Shown: positions 19,891 to 29,750, numbered from the stretch's first letter. The stretch: DNA of 64,000 bases from JASLEW01 sp035544875 (GCA_035544875.1 DASZZP010000097.1:115884-179883), one strand, 5' to 3'. The notes: generated by a model from the sequence alone, not told the origin. Translations and numbers: made by a program.

Positions 19891-21213
19891 GTGAAGACTT
19901 CGTCTCGCTGGTGGCCTCCCGGGCGCGGGCGGGGTTGGCGGCGGTGGCTGGCCGCGATGGCGGTGGCGTTCGCCCTGGCGGTCGGGCTGACGCTGGTCGG
20001 GAGGGTGGCGGCGCGGCTGGCGGCGCGGGCGGGGGCGCCGGGAGAGGTGGCGCAGTGGATCTGGGTGGCACACGAGCGGCGAGATCCGGCGCCGGCCGCC
20101 TTCTACGCGGTGCGCGACTTCATGCTGGCGGCGGCGCCCCGGCGGGCGCGGCTTCTGGCGGTCGCCGACGAGGAGTACGTGCTCTATCTCAACGGCAAGC
20201 GCGTGGGCGCCGGCCGTTACCTGGTGGGTGCGCCGCTCGATGTCTACGAAGTCGGCCCCCTCTTGCGGCATGGCGGCAACCGTCTGCTGGCCGAGCTGCG
20301 CAGCGGCCGGGGAGCGGGAGGGTTCCTGGCCAGTCTGGAGGACGAGGCGAGCGGGGCGCGGCTGGTGGTCACCGACGGCAGCTGGCGCACCTTCGGGCGC
20401 CACCGGCTGGGGCTGATGCGGGGATGGCTGCCGGTTGCCGGGCCGGGCGCGCCGGCGGGACCGGGAGAGGGGGCGCCGGCCTTCTGCTGGGGACCGCCGC
20501 CGCTCGGCCGCTGGGGATCGCCGGAGATGCCGCGGCATGCGGCGCCGCGGCCGGTCTTTGCCGAGCTGACCGGGGGCAGGGCGCCGGTGCCGGCGATGGT
20601 TGCGGCGCCCTACGTCCCGCCGGCCGCCAGCGGGCTGGCGCCGGACGAAGCGATGATGCTCTTCGACTGGGGGCGGGAGGTCGAGGGCTACCTGGCATTC
20701 GAGCCGGGCTGGCTTGCCGGGGGGGAGGCGGAGTCGCGGACCGCGCCGGCCGAGCGGCTGCGGACCGCGCTCCTCTACACCTGGATCGAGCCGCCGGCGC
20801 CGCCCGCGCTCCCCGCGCTGTCCGCAGGGGCGCCGAGCGGCGCGGTGCTCCTGATCGCCAGCGGGCGCGAGTGGCTGGACGCGCGGCCGCGGCGCTTCCG
20901 CTACGCGCTGGTGATCGGGATCGAGCCGCCGCTCGCGGCGCGGGTCTACGAGGTGGCGCCGGCAAGCAGCGGGGTAGTGGCGGCAGACGATCGGCCGCCG
21001 CGCGGGGTCTACGGGATCGAGCCGCCGCCGCGGCAGACGCCGCTCGAAGACGAGATCAGGCACAGGCTCGAGCAACGCCGGCTCGAGCAGCGCCGGCCGC
21101 CGCTTCACCGAGGCCCGTCTACGCAGCCGTCGCGGTCGCCACGGCCGCCAGGACCGCCAGGGCCGCCAACGCCGGCGGCCACCGTCCCGAACCGCCAACC
21201 GGACAAACCTTGA
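19891..21213 (+). CDS. Membrane-anchored protein with a rhamnosidase-type sugar-binding fold
   Basis: About 440 aa. One N-terminal transmembrane helix (about 15-40) precedes an exported part. Residues about 50-170 resemble the galactose-binding-like N-terminal module of alpha-L-rhamnosidases: WIWVAHERRD, then ADEEYVLYLNGKRVG, GGNRLLAELRSG and VTDGSWRT. No catalytic glycosidase domain follows, and the C-terminal 50 residues are Pro/Arg-rich. GTG 19891 is chosen over TTG 19882. It may bind glycan together with the lipoprotein upstream. The fold match is by eye only. Confidence 0.62.
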   Translation: MKTSSRWWPPGRGRGWRRWLAAMAVAFALAVGLTLVGRVAARLAARAGAPGEVAQWIWVAHERRDPAPAAFYAVRDFMLAAAPRRARLLAVADEEYVLYLNGKRVGAGRYLVGAPLDVYEVGPLLRHGGNRLLAELRSGRGAGGFLASLEDEASGARLVVTDGSWRTFGRHRLGLMRGWLPVAGPGAPAGPGEGAPAFCWGPPPLGRWGSPEMPRHAAPRPVFAELTGGRAPVPAMVAAPYVPPAASGLAPDEAMMLFDWGREVEGYLAFEPGWLAGGEAESRTAPAERLRTALLYTWIEPPAPPALPALSAGAPSGAVLLIASGREWLDARPRRFRYALVIGIEPPLAARVYEVAPASSGVVAADDRPPRGVYGIEPPPRQTPLEDEIRHRLEQRRLEQRRPPLHRGPSTQPSRSPRPPGPPGPPTPAATVPNRQPDKP

Positions 21214-21222
21214 CCCGCGGTG

Positions 21223-22242
21223 CTACGAGCTGCGGTGGAGGACGAAGTCGGGCGCGAACTCGAGCGCCTCGCGGGCATCGCCCGGCGGGAAGAACTGGAG
21301 CTCCTGCTGGGCCGAGAGGGCGTAGCCGCGCGCCATCTCGCGCGCTTCGTCGAGAGTCCCTTCGCGGCGCACCAGATCGAGGATCTGCTGCGGGGCGACG
21401 CGGCCGAAGCCGCGCTCGGCGAGGACGGTCTCGACCAGCAGGCGCTCGGCTGCCTGCAGGCGTGGAAGCAGGATGATCAGCGGCAGGGTGAGCTTGCCCT
21501 CCTTGAGGTCCGAGAGCACCGGCTTGCCGAGCTCGCTCTCGCGGGCCGTGAAGTCGAGCAGGTCGTCGACCAGCTGGAAGCAGGTGCCCAGGGCGCGGCC
21601 ATAGCGGGCGAGAACCTGCCCGGCCTCGGGACGGCAGGGGGGGATGAGGCTTGGAATCGAGCAGGCGGCGGCGAACAGATGGGCGGTCTTGCGGTCGATG
21701 ATCTCGAAGTACTCGGGGACGGTGACGTCGAGGGCGCCCAGGCGCTCCAGGGCGAGCAGCTCGCCTTCGGTCATCTTGAGGGTGGCGGCGCAGAGGCGCT
21801 GGACGACCTCGAGCTGGCCGTGCGAGAGGGCGAGCTGCATGGCCTTGGTGTAGATCCAGTCGCCCAGCAGGACGGTCAGGTTGTTGCCCCACAGGTGGTT
21901 GAGAGTGGGCTGGCCGCGGCGCAGGTGGGCGTGATCGATGATGTCGTCGTGGATCAGGGTGGCGTTGTGGATGAACTCGACCACCGCGGCGTAGGTAACC
22001 TCCTCCTCGGAGTCGTGTCCGAGCAGGCGCGAGGCGAGCAGCAGCAGGGCCGGACGGAGGCGCTTGCCGCCGCCTTGCCATATGTAGGCGCCGGCCTGGT
22101 GGATGAAGGGGACGTCGGAGCCGAGCTGGCGGCGGCAGAGCGCCTCGGTCGCCAGCAGCTTGGCTCCCACCAGCTCCAGGAAGCGGCTGGCCGGGGCGGA
22201 GTGATCCCCGGCCTGGGAGTCGACGAGCGGTGGGTTGGTCAC
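21223..22242 (-). CDS. Polyprenyl diphosphate synthase
   Basis: A 339-aa trans-prenyltransferase that lengthens isoprenyl diphosphates, probably for the quinone side chain. Motifs are GGGKRLRPALLLLAS, the first Asp-rich motif LIHDDIIDHAHLRRG, GDWIYTKAM, and the second motif FQLVDDLLDF. I prefer GTG 22242, preceded by GAGGA, because the longer frame to 22359 would overlap the neighbouring gene. The product chain length cannot be told from sequence. Confidence 0.92.
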   Translation of the reverse strand: MTNPPLVDSQAGDHSAPASRFLELVGAKLLATEALCRRQLGSDVPFIHQAGAYIWQGGGKRLRPALLLLASRLLGHDSEEEVTYAAVVEFIHNATLIHDDIIDHAHLRRGQPTLNHLWGNNLTVLLGDWIYTKAMQLALSHGQLEVVQRLCAATLKMTEGELLALERLGALDVTVPEYFEIIDRKTAHLFAAACSIPSLIPPCRPEAGQVLARYGRALGTCFQLVDDLLDFTARESELGKPVLSDLKEGKLTLPLIILLPRLQAAERLLVETVLAERGFGRVAPQQILDLVRREGTLDEAREMARGYALSAQQELQFFPPGDAREALEFAPDFVLHRSS

Positions 22243-22271
22243 CCGGTCGGTCCTCGGCGAAGAGCGGGCAT

Positions 22272-23000
22272 TCAGAACGGGTGGACCGGATCGAAGTGGG
22301 ACACCTGCTCGAGATGGCCGTTGCGGAAGCGGTAGACCTTGCCGGTGTCGAAATACCACCAGGAGACCTCGACCGTGGATGGCGTGGTGCGGGTGCCGGT
22401 GTAGTTGACCTGCTTGACGTCGTCCGGGGTGCCCATCTCATCGTAGACCCGCCGCTGGTCGGCGCTCTGGATCGAGGCGACGAACTGGCGCAGGCGGTCG
22501 ACGAAGGCGCGGTCGCGCACCACGATGGCCGAGACCACCGGCGTGCCGGCGAGCGTGCGCTCGGTGACGTCCTCGCGCTCCAGGACCTGCAGGCTCTCCT
22601 CCTTGCCGCGGCGCACGGGCACGCCGGTCATCAGCTCGAAGCGGTTGTAGTAGTTGTCCCAGGTCCACGCCAGAGCATACTCGCCCTGGGCGTTGGTGGT
22701 GCCGCTGACGCGGCGGGCGTCTTTCTCGGCGCGGCGCAGCTGGCGCAGGCTGAAGTAGCTGCGCGAGGCCTCGAGCACCACGTTGACCCCGGAGAGCGGC
22801 TTGCCCTCGCGGTCGGTGACCAGGCCGGTGAACTGAACGCGGGCGCCGTTCTCGTAGGGGGCGGCCGCGAGCGGCGCCGGCGCGGCGGCGAGGACGGCGA
22901 GACCGAGCGCCAGGGCGAGGGCCAGGACCGGCCGCCGGCTTAGCCGGCGCGGGGCCGGAGCGGACCGGCGGAGTGGCGACCTACGTGCTGGGCGTCTCAC
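22272..23000 (-). CDS. Secreted protein with a carboxypeptidase-regulatory-like domain
   Basis: 242 aa. The signal peptide (LALALALGLAVLAA) ends near residue 46. It is followed by a beta-sandwich segment, VQFTGLVTDREGKPLSGVNVVLE, resembling carboxypeptidase regulatory/CNA-B-like domains. A second half carries VYDEMGTPDDVKQVNYTGT and VSWWYFDTGKVYRF, an unassigned region seen in other predicted lipoproteins. The GTG start overlaps the yajQ stop (GTGA), so the two are coupled. Function unknown. Confidence 0.72.
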   Translation of the reverse strand: MRRPARRSPLRRSAPAPRRLSRRPVLALALALGLAVLAAAPAPLAAAPYENGARVQFTGLVTDREGKPLSGVNVVLEASRSYFSLRQLRRAEKDARRVSGTTNAQGEYALAWTWDNYYNRFELMTGVPVRRGKEESLQVLEREDVTERTLAGTPVVSAIVVRDRAFVDRLRQFVASIQSADQRRVYDEMGTPDDVKQVNYTGTRTTPSTVEVSWWYFDTGKVYRFRNGHLEQVSHFDPVHPF

Positions 23001-23494
23001 GCGGAGCGGTAGTTGGTGAAGTTGAGTGGGACGTCGAGATCGAGCGCCTTGAGCGCCGCGATGACCGTCTGGAGGTCGTCGCGGTTCTTGCCCGAGACGC
23101 GCACTGTGTCGCCCTGAATTGCCGCCTGGACCTTGAGCTTGCGCGTCTTGATCTCGGCGACGAGCTTCCTGGCGGTTTCCTGGGGGATGCCCTGCTGCAG
23201 GGTGATCCGCTGGCGGACGCGGCCGCCGCTCGCCGGCTCGACCTTGCCGTAGCGCAGCGACTTCAAGTGCACGCCGCGGCGCACCAGCTTGGTCTTGAGG
23301 ACCTCGAGCGCCTGGCCGAGCGAGAACTCGTCGGCGGAGCCCAGGACGATCTCCTCACCTTCGAGGCGCAGGTCGGCGGCTGCCTTCTTGAGGTCGTAGC
23401 GCGTGACGATCTCTTTTCCGGCCTGCGCGACGGCGTTGCGGACCTCTTGCACGTCGACGGTCGATTCGATGTCGAAGGAGTTCTCGGCGGCCAT
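22997..23494 (-). CDS. yajQ: YajQ-family nucleotide-binding protein
   Basis: A 165-aa member of the YajQ family (two ferredoxin-like folds), some of which bind cyclic di-GMP. It begins SFDIESTVDVQEV and contains ITRYDLKKA-like and RVSGKNRDDLQTVIAALK segments diagnostic of the family, at the normal length. The stop overlaps the start of the downstream secreted protein by four bases. Whether this homologue binds cyclic di-GMP cannot be told. Confidence 0.93.
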   Translation of the reverse strand: MAAENSFDIESTVDVQEVRNAVAQAGKEIVTRYDLKKAAADLRLEGEEIVLGSADEFSLGQALEVLKTKLVRRGVHLKSLRYGKVEPASGGRVRQRITLQQGIPQETARKLVAEIKTRKLKVQAAIQGDTVRVSGKNRDDLQTVIAALKALDLDVPLNFTNYRSA

Positions 23495-23895
23495 GGCTTC
23501 GGGTGCGATGGGGGCTAGGGAACGGCGGCGGTCTACGGCGTGTCGTCGATACTGTCCCGTCGTGCCGCGCCTCCGCGGGGATCGATGTTCCGCGTCTTCA
23601 GGGCCTTTCTGAGATGCCGGGGATCGCCGGCGGTCGCGGGCGGCTTACGCACGGAGGCGCTCCGCCACACGGCCGCCATTATACGGAAAGGCGCCGCGGG
23701 CGGCCATCGGGCGCCGTGCCGGGTAGTGGCGTACCCCACTACCCCGTGCCGGCGTGCCGGCGGCGGTGGCGGCAGCCTTCGGCTGCAGATGATGCGACTG
23801 GGCCGTGGGCGGTGCCGGCGCGGGTGAGGGACGGGCGCCGGCGGCGTCGGGGCGTCGAGGCGTCGGGGCACGGCGGGCGCGTGGAGTCAGGCGAT
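23495..23895. other. Divergent intergenic region
   Basis: About 400 bases between yajQ (minus) and the membrane protein (plus). A perfect -10 hexamer, TATAAT, on the minus strand lies at 23678-23683 without a good -35 partner; it may serve yajQ with a leader of about 170 bases. The remainder is very GC-rich with short inverted repeats. No gene is supported. Confidence 0.4.
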
Positions 23896-25923
23896 ATGCT
23901 GCGCGGCATGGCGCGAACCGAGCGGCGCGAGGCGGTCCAGCCGGCTGGAGCCGGCCGGCGAGAGGCGGCCGGCCGCGGCGGCGGCTGGGGCGACTGGCCG
24001 GCGATGTTCGAGGCTCTGGCTCGCCCAGGCGCCGCGGCTGCGGCGGCTGGCGGTCTGCTCCTGGTCGGCCTGCTGTCGGCGGCTCTCCTGGTCCTCCAGC
24101 CGCTTTGGCCATACTCCGGGAGGGGCCGCGACCCGTGGATCTATTACGGGTTGTTCCGTGCAGCTCCCGATCTCGTGGCGCGGCTTCGCGACCTCTATTA
24201 CGCGTCTCGACTGTCGGTGATCGCGCCCGGGTGGATCGCCTGCCAGCTGCTCCCACCGACCGCGGCGAAATGGGCGCTTCACCTCGCCCTCTACGGTGCC
24301 GCCCTGGGCTCGTTTTACACCGTCGCGAGGCTCGTCTTCGGCAGGCGTGCTGCCGCGCTGGCGGCGATCGCGTTGGGCTGGAGCCCCTACTTCCTGCTGG
24401 CCGTGGGACGCGACTATGTCGACGGCTTCGGGATCGCCTACTTCCTGCTGGCGCTTCGGCTGCTGACCACGGCGACCACCTGGCGGGGGCGGCCGGGGCG
24501 GCGGGGATGGCGGTGGCGGTTGGCGCTGGCCGGGGCGCTCGGATGTGCGATGGTCTCCGCCAATCTGTTCTACGTCATCCTCCTCCCCTTTCTCGCGGCC
24601 TACTACACCGTGGTCAACCGGCGGCTCGGTGCACGAGCGGGGAAGGAGGGCGGCCAGGAAGCGCCGGTCGTGGAGCAAGGCTCGGGGGCGGCGGTCGAGA
24701 GAGAGTCGGGCGGCCGGCCCGCCTGGTCGGGAGCGCGGGTCCCTGCCGACGCTCCGTTGCCGCTGCTGGCGAGCGCCTGGCTGGCGGGGGGCGGCGCGGT
24801 GGCGATGGCGGCCGCGTTCGCTCTGCTCAGCAAGGCCTGGGGCGGCCACTACCTCTACGTGCGCAGCTCGCTCTCCTTCCTGGAGCGTTTCGTCCAGACG
24901 CCGAGCATCTTCGTGCATCCGATGGCGGTCTGGATCGGCGGTGCCCGCTGGCTGGTCTTTCCGGCTCTGATGGTGGCGGCGAGCGCCGGCTGGCTCTGGC
25001 GCGAGCGGCGCGCGCTCGGCAAGAAGTGGCGGGAGGGCGGGCTCGACCTCTTCGTGCAGCTCCAGGTGGTGGTCTTCTGCCTCGCGATGCTTCTCCTGCA
25101 GCTGCTCGAAGCACACAGCCCGACCCTTGAGTACCCCTTCTATGCCAGCCTGATGCTGCCGATCGTGTACTTGGGTTTTGCCGGGCTGCTCGCCGAGTGG
25201 GTGGAGCGGCTGCCGGCGCGCGTGCTGGCGGTTGCAGGAGGCGGCTTCGTCCTCGCCCAGGCCGCTGTGTTGGGCCTCCCGCGGTGGATCGCGATGCCCT
25301 TCGTCGCGCCGCCGGCGCGGATGCTCTTCGCCCTCGGCGCGGGGCTGATCGCCGCGGCGCTGCTGGTGCGGAGGCCCGCGGGTATGGCGGCGGCGGTCGG
25401 GGTGATCTTGGGCCTGGCGCTGGCCCAGCTTCCGACCGGCGACTCTCCCGGCAGCGGGAAAGGGCGCGGGCGCTGGGAGGCCGATCGACGGGGGCTCTTC
25501 CTCGCCGTGGAGAGCGCGTTCACGGCGCTGCGCGGCTTCGACCCGAGAATGCGCGACGTGCGCCTCTGGTATGACGGCAAAGAGGGCTCGGGTCCTTTCT
25601 ATGACGTCTTCGCTTCGACCATGGCTGTCTGCCCGGGTCTGCTCAGCGAGAGGTTCCCCGAGTTGCCGGGAACGACCTGCGATGGGGCTCCGATCGTCCC
25701 CGGGATGAAGATCGCCCTGCTCTCGGAGCGGGCGGACGCCGAGGCCGCGGCGGCGGCGGCGCTGGGCAAGATCGGGCTCGCCAGCCGGGTCGTGGGCCGT
25801 TGGCAGCGGCAGGCGCCCAGCCGCACCGTCCACATGAGTTTTTTCGAGACCGGACCGGTGGGCGGCGCGGCCGGCGCCGCTGGCGTGCTGGGTGCGCCGA
25901 GTGCGAACGGTGCGGCACGATAG
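23896..25923 (+). CDS. Polytopic GT-C-like membrane glycosyltransferase
   Basis: About 675 aa with roughly ten hydrophobic helices starting near residue 40 and a soluble C-terminal domain of about 150 aa. Soon after the first helix comes GRDPWIYYGLFRAAP, where an acidic residue in the first outside loop fits GT-C enzymes of the ArnT/PMT type. RDYVDGFGIAYFLLALRLL lies in a later loop. It would transfer sugar from a lipid carrier outside the inner membrane, but acceptor and donor are unknown. ATG 23896 is chosen with GGAG nine bases upstream; ATG 23908 is possible. Confidence 0.65.
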   Translation: MLRGMARTERREAVQPAGAGRREAAGRGGGWGDWPAMFEALARPGAAAAAAGGLLLVGLLSAALLVLQPLWPYSGRGRDPWIYYGLFRAAPDLVARLRDLYYASRLSVIAPGWIACQLLPPTAAKWALHLALYGAALGSFYTVARLVFGRRAAALAAIALGWSPYFLLAVGRDYVDGFGIAYFLLALRLLTTATTWRGRPGRRGWRWRLALAGALGCAMVSANLFYVILLPFLAAYYTVVNRRLGARAGKEGGQEAPVVEQGSGAAVERESGGRPAWSGARVPADAPLPLLASAWLAGGGAVAMAAAFALLSKAWGGHYLYVRSSLSFLERFVQTPSIFVHPMAVWIGGARWLVFPALMVAASAGWLWRERRALGKKWREGGLDLFVQLQVVVFCLAMLLLQLLEAHSPTLEYPFYASLMLPIVYLGFAGLLAEWVERLPARVLAVAGGGFVLAQAAVLGLPRWIAMPFVAPPARMLFALGAGLIAAALLVRRPAGMAAAVGVILGLALAQLPTGDSPGSGKGRGRWEADRRGLFLAVESAFTALRGFDPRMRDVRLWYDGKEGSGPFYDVFASTMAVCPGLLSERFPELPGTTCDGAPIVPGMKIALLSERADAEAAAAAALGKIGLASRVVGRWQRQAPSRTVHMSFFETGPVGGAAGAAGVLGAPSANGAAR

Positions 25924-26060
25924 CACTGCATGCCGTTGCCTCTCAGCATGCCGCAGAGACGGACGGACTCAGCGAGCGGTGGCTCAAACGATCAAACGAT
26001 CAGATCGACACCCCGCGCCTGTGCTGGGCGGCGACGGCGTTCGGCGGCGTGCGCGGCGCG

Positions 26061-26891
26061 CTACCGCTGGTCTTCCCAGCGGATGTCGGCGGGCGGGGAG
26101 AACTGACCCTGGTGCGGCAAGGCCTGATAGTCGCTGATCTGAAAGCGGGTGAGGTTTCCTTCGCGGTCGTGGTAGGAGACCTCGACCAGCCGTTGCGTCG
26201 CCGGGTCGACGGCGAACTGGGCGTCGGCCAGCTCCGCGACCTTGCCGCGCGGAGACAGCGCGATCTCGACCGCGCCGCCGGGGGCGGTGCGAGCGGTGGC
26301 GGTGTAACGGCTCTTCAGGTCGTCGACGCCGAGCAGCAGGAGGTCGAGCCCCGGCTCGTTCTTGCGGTCGACGCGGTAGCGGCGGCCGGTGCGGTCTTCT
26401 GGATTCCAGGCATGAACGACTTCGCCGCAAAGCAGGAACCCCTTGGGGTAGGGATTGCTGTAGTCCCAGCGCAAGCAGTCGGGGAGGGCGAGCGCGAGGC
26501 GGCCGGTCTCCTTCTCGCCGGACGCGAAGCCGGCCGGGATGTAGGTCTGGGTGAAGGCGGCGCCGGTCGGACCGGCCTCGACCAGGCTGCGGCGCACCCG
26601 GCTCAAGACGGACCAGGGGTCGGAAGTGGCGGCGGGCGAGGAGGCGGTCGAGGTGGGGAGTGAAGAAGCAGCCGGGGCCGCGGGCGCCGGTGCTGCGGCA
26701 GGCGTGGGCACGGGCGCGGCAGTGGCCGCGGTTGTTGAGGGAGGCGCGAGGGCGGAGGTCATCGAGAGGGCGTGCGCGGGTGCGGAGGTGGCGGCGCGCG
26801 CGGCGGCCGATCCTGCTGTTCCGCCGAGCGCTGGCAGGGGCCAGAGGCTCGCGGCCATGACCAGGTGAAGGAGTCCCCGCAGGCGAGTCAT
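26061..26891 (-). CDS. lolA: LolA-like periplasmic lipoprotein carrier
   Basis: 276 aa. A signal peptide and a long Ala/Pro/Thr linker (about 25-90) precede a LolA-type beta sheet: GAAFTQTYIPAGF, TGRLALALPDCLRWDYSNPYPKGFLLCGE, then VVHAWNPEDRTGRRY and LLLLGVDDLKSRY. LolA ferries lipoproteins from LolCDE to LolB, and this family is also used in related lipid transport. The linker is not usual. It lies 56 bases after purH on the same strand, so cotranscription is possible. Confidence 0.82.
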   Translation of the reverse strand: MTRLRGLLHLVMAASLWPLPALGGTAGSAAARAATSAPAHALSMTSALAPPSTTAATAAPVPTPAAAPAPAAPAASSLPTSTASSPAATSDPWSVLSRVRRSLVEAGPTGAAFTQTYIPAGFASGEKETGRLALALPDCLRWDYSNPYPKGFLLCGEVVHAWNPEDRTGRRYRVDRKNEPGLDLLLLGVDDLKSRYTATARTAPGGAVEIALSPRGKVAELADAQFAVDPATQRLVEVSYHDREGNLTRFQISDYQALPHQGQFSPPADIRWEDQR

Positions 26892-26947
26892 CGATCATTC
26901 TCCGATGCGGGCAGGAAGTGCGGCGAGAGCATAGCGTCGCGCTTGGG

Positions 26948-28597
26948 TCAGTGGCGGAAGTGACGGGTGCCGGTGAGGAGCATTGCCATGCCGTGCTCGT
27001 CGGCGGCGGCGATCAGCTCGCCGTCACGCTTGCTGCCGCCGGGCTGGACTACCGCCCGGACGCCGGCGCCAGCCAGCACTTCGAGGCCGTCGCGGAAGGG
27101 GAAGAAAGCGTCCGAGGCGGCGACCGTACCGGCCAGCGGCAGCTGGGCTTTCTGGATGGCCAGCCGACAGGAGTCGACGCGGCTCATCTGGCCGGCGCCG
27201 ATACCCACGGTCTGGTCGCCGTTGGCGATCACGATCGCGTTCGACTTGACGTAACGCGCCACCCGCCAGGCGAACTCGAGGGCGCGCCGCTCATCCGGCG
27301 TGGGCGCGCGCCGGGTGGCGACGGTCCAGGCGGCGGGATCGTCGGCGAAGGCGTCCGGCGGCTGCGCCAGGAAGCCGCCGACGATCGCGCGCAGCTCGAT
27401 CTCGCCGGGCCGCGGGCGGTAGATTGGGCACTCGATCAGGCGCAAGCTCGGCTTCCTGGCGAAGGCGCGGCGGGCCTCCTCATCGAAGGCGGGGGCGAGC
27501 ACGACCTCGACGAAAAGGTCAGCCATGGCGGCGGCCAGGGCGCCGCCGGCCGGGCGGTTGAGGGCGATCACCGAGCCGAAGGCCGAGACCGGGTCGGTCG
27601 CCACGGCGCGCTGGTAGGCCTCGGCGAGGTCGGCGCCGCGGCCGATGCCGCAGGGGTTGTTGTGTTTGACGATCACGGCGGCCGGTTCGTCGAACAGCGC
27701 CGCCATCTTGCGGGCCGCGTCCGCGTCGAGCAGGTTGTTCCAGGAGATCTCCTTGCCGCCGAGCTGGCGGAAACCGCCAAGCGCGCCGCCGCCGGCGACC
27801 GAGTAGCGGCCGGGAGAGGGGTCGCCGCTGCCCGGGTCGGCATCATGGACGGCATAGACCGCCGCGGGCTGGTGCGGGTTCTCGCCATAGCGGAGGCCAG
27901 CCGCGCGCCTCAGCTCGAGGGTGAGACGGGCGGGGAACGGGCCATCATTTGAGGCCGCGGCACTCTCGCCGCCCTCGCGGCCGGAGCCTGCGATCGCTGG
28001 CGCGTCCTGATGGCGGGCGAACCAATCTGCCACGGCCGAATCGTAGCTCTGCGTATGGCGGAATGCCTTCCATGCCAGCTCGCGGCGGAGCGGCTCCGAA
28101 ACCACGCCGTTTCCGCTCGCGAGGGCGCCGAGCAGGCGCGGGTAGTCGTCGGGGTCGACGACCACGGCCACTCCGGCGAAGTTCTTGGCGGCGGCCCGCA
28201 CCATCGCGGGCCCGCCGACGTCGATCTGCTCGATCACCTCCTCGAACGAGGCGCCGGGGTCCGTGGCGGTCTCGCGGAAGGGATAGAGATTGACGACCAC
28301 GAGGTCGATACGCTCGATGCCATGCGCGGCGAGCTGGTCGGCGTGCGCCGGCGCCGAGCGGCTGGCCAGGATGCCGCCGTGGATGTGCGGGTGGAGAGTC
28401 TTGACGCGGCCGTCGAGGATCTCGGGGAAGCCGGTGACGTCGGAGACCGCGAGCGCCCGAATGCCATGCTGGTGCAGAAAGCCGAGAGTCCCCCCGGTCG
28501 AGAGGATCTCGATTCCTAGCCTGTCGAGGCCGCGGCTCAGCCCCTCGAGGCCGCGTTTGTCCGACACCGAGACGAGGGCGCGTCGTGCCGGCAGCAT
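26948..28597 (-). CDS. purH: Bifunctional AICAR transformylase/IMP cyclohydrolase
   Basis: A 549-aa enzyme for the last two steps of IMP synthesis. The N-terminal MGS-like cyclohydrolase domain (about 1-190) has LVSVSDKRGLEGL, LSTGGT, GRVKTLHP and VVVNLYPF. The transformylase domain carries LRYGENPHQPA, ISWNNLLDADAA, VIVKHNNPCGIG and a C-terminal GSKRDGELIAAADEHG. Length is slightly above the usual 520-530 aa. GAGGAG precedes the ATG. Confidence 0.96.
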   Translation of the reverse strand: MLPARRALVSVSDKRGLEGLSRGLDRLGIEILSTGGTLGFLHQHGIRALAVSDVTGFPEILDGRVKTLHPHIHGGILASRSAPAHADQLAAHGIERIDLVVVNLYPFRETATDPGASFEEVIEQIDVGGPAMVRAAAKNFAGVAVVVDPDDYPRLLGALASGNGVVSEPLRRELAWKAFRHTQSYDSAVADWFARHQDAPAIAGSGREGGESAAASNDGPFPARLTLELRRAAGLRYGENPHQPAAVYAVHDADPGSGDPSPGRYSVAGGGALGGFRQLGGKEISWNNLLDADAARKMAALFDEPAAVIVKHNNPCGIGRGADLAEAYQRAVATDPVSAFGSVIALNRPAGGALAAAMADLFVEVVLAPAFDEEARRAFARKPSLRLIECPIYRPRPGEIELRAIVGGFLAQPPDAFADDPAAWTVATRRAPTPDERRALEFAWRVARYVKSNAIVIANGDQTVGIGAGQMSRVDSCRLAIQKAQLPLAGTVAASDAFFPFRDGLEVLAGAGVRAVVQPGGSKRDGELIAAADEHGMAMLLTGTRHFRH

Positions 28598-28728
28598 CGT
28601 GCGAGAGCTCCTCTGCGAGAGTGCCCGCGGGGCGTCGATCCCCGGGGGCCTGAGCGTGCAATCTTACGGGTTGAGGCCAGGGGATGGAACCCGAGCCTGC
28701 CTCGCGCCGGCTTGCAGGGGCGCTTCGT

Positions 28729-29553
28729 TCAGTGTCCGCCCGCCGAGCTCGCGGGCGCGAGCTGGACGGCGCGCGGCAGCAGGAGGAGCCGCGTCCCGCT
28801 TGCGGGCAGGTCATTTCGCTCGTCGGCACCGCCGCCCTCGAGCCAGATGTAGCGCAACAGCAGTGCTACGTCCGTCACCGCGTGGCTGAAGGCAACCGAC
28901 GCCACGCCGAAGGCGGTCGAGCGGTCGTCGAAGCGGCCGATGCCCGAGGCGAAGTCGAGGTTGCGGTATTCGAGTCCCACCAGCGAAGAGAGGGCGCGCC
29001 CGCGCCGCAGCGTCTCGCCGAGCAACGACGAGACATCGGCTGGCCGCTCGAGGCGTGGGCGCACGCCATAGAAGACCAGCGGGAAACGCGGTTCGGCGCT
29101 CTCGGCGTAGCGCAGGAAGTCGACGAAATAACGCCCCTCCTCGGGATCGTCCGCCGAGGTGGCGAGCGGGTTGTTGGCATCAGCCATGAAGTGCGACACC
29201 GTGCCCAGGCGCTGCACGATCTCGTCGAAAGGACGTAGGGCGTGGATCGCGGCGACCGCCTCGGCGACCGCCTCGAGGAGCGCTTTGTCCAGCCTGCCCG
29301 ACCCGTCAGCGTTCTTGCGATGACGCCCCGGGTCCGTCTCGTCGAACGGCGCCAGCACCCCCGCCATGAATGCCGCCTTGCGGCGCAGGATCTGCCGCTC
29401 GAGGTCCGGCGGCGCCAGATGCGCCGCCTCCCAGGCGATCGTCTGCTGGGTGGCCGGCGTCCAAGCCGCCATCGGCCCGGCGCCGGCAAAGAGCCAGACC
29501 AGTGCTCCCAGCGCGGCCGCCGCCGGCAAGCGTCTGTGCGCTCTGTCAGCCAT
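28729..29553 (-). CDS. Exported zinc phospholipase C/S1-P1 nuclease-like protein
   Basis: About 275 aa with a signal peptide ending near AGAGPMAAW. The mature N-terminal Trp (AWTPATQQTIAWEAA) and the helix HFMADANNPLATS resemble zinc-dependent phospholipase C and S1/P1 nucleases, where an N-terminal Trp and several His/Asp bind three zinc ions. Other ligands (VAFSHAVTDVA) are plausible. Substrate unknown. A longer frame reaches 29583, but ATG 29553 begins at the signal peptide proper. Confidence 0.65.
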   Translation of the reverse strand: MADRAHRRLPAAAALGALVWLFAGAGPMAAWTPATQQTIAWEAAHLAPPDLERQILRRKAAFMAGVLAPFDETDPGRHRKNADGSGRLDKALLEAVAEAVAAIHALRPFDEIVQRLGTVSHFMADANNPLATSADDPEEGRYFVDFLRYAESAEPRFPLVFYGVRPRLERPADVSSLLGETLRRGRALSSLVGLEYRNLDFASGIGRFDDRSTAFGVASVAFSHAVTDVALLLRYIWLEGGGADERNDLPASGTRLLLLPRAVQLAPASSAGGH

Positions 29554-29750
29554 TCCCGCACTATTGTACAGATATAGGGGCAAACGGCGCGGAAAACCGC
29601 CGCCGTGAGTGAGACCTGCCCGTCGACCGCCCGGGCCGGCCTGCGGCAGTCGAGCTCGGAGGTTCCGGTGCCGAAGTTGGCCCGGTTCTCCGTGCCGGCT
29701 GTCTCCCCCAGGGCCAGCTGAGCTGGCTTCAGAGTCGAGGCCGCCGCCCA

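Noticed and set aside
18390..21198. Long minus-strand frames opposite the two envelope genes
   Set aside because: No domain and extreme Arg/Pro content; the plus-strand genes have signal sequences and ribosome sites.
23533..23679. Short leader peptide upstream of yajQ
   Set aside because: Its ATG overlaps the -10 hexamer and the peptide has no features.
23887..25926. 679-aa minus-strand frame
   Set aside because: Antisense to the membrane glycosyltransferase-like gene, whose helices are clear.
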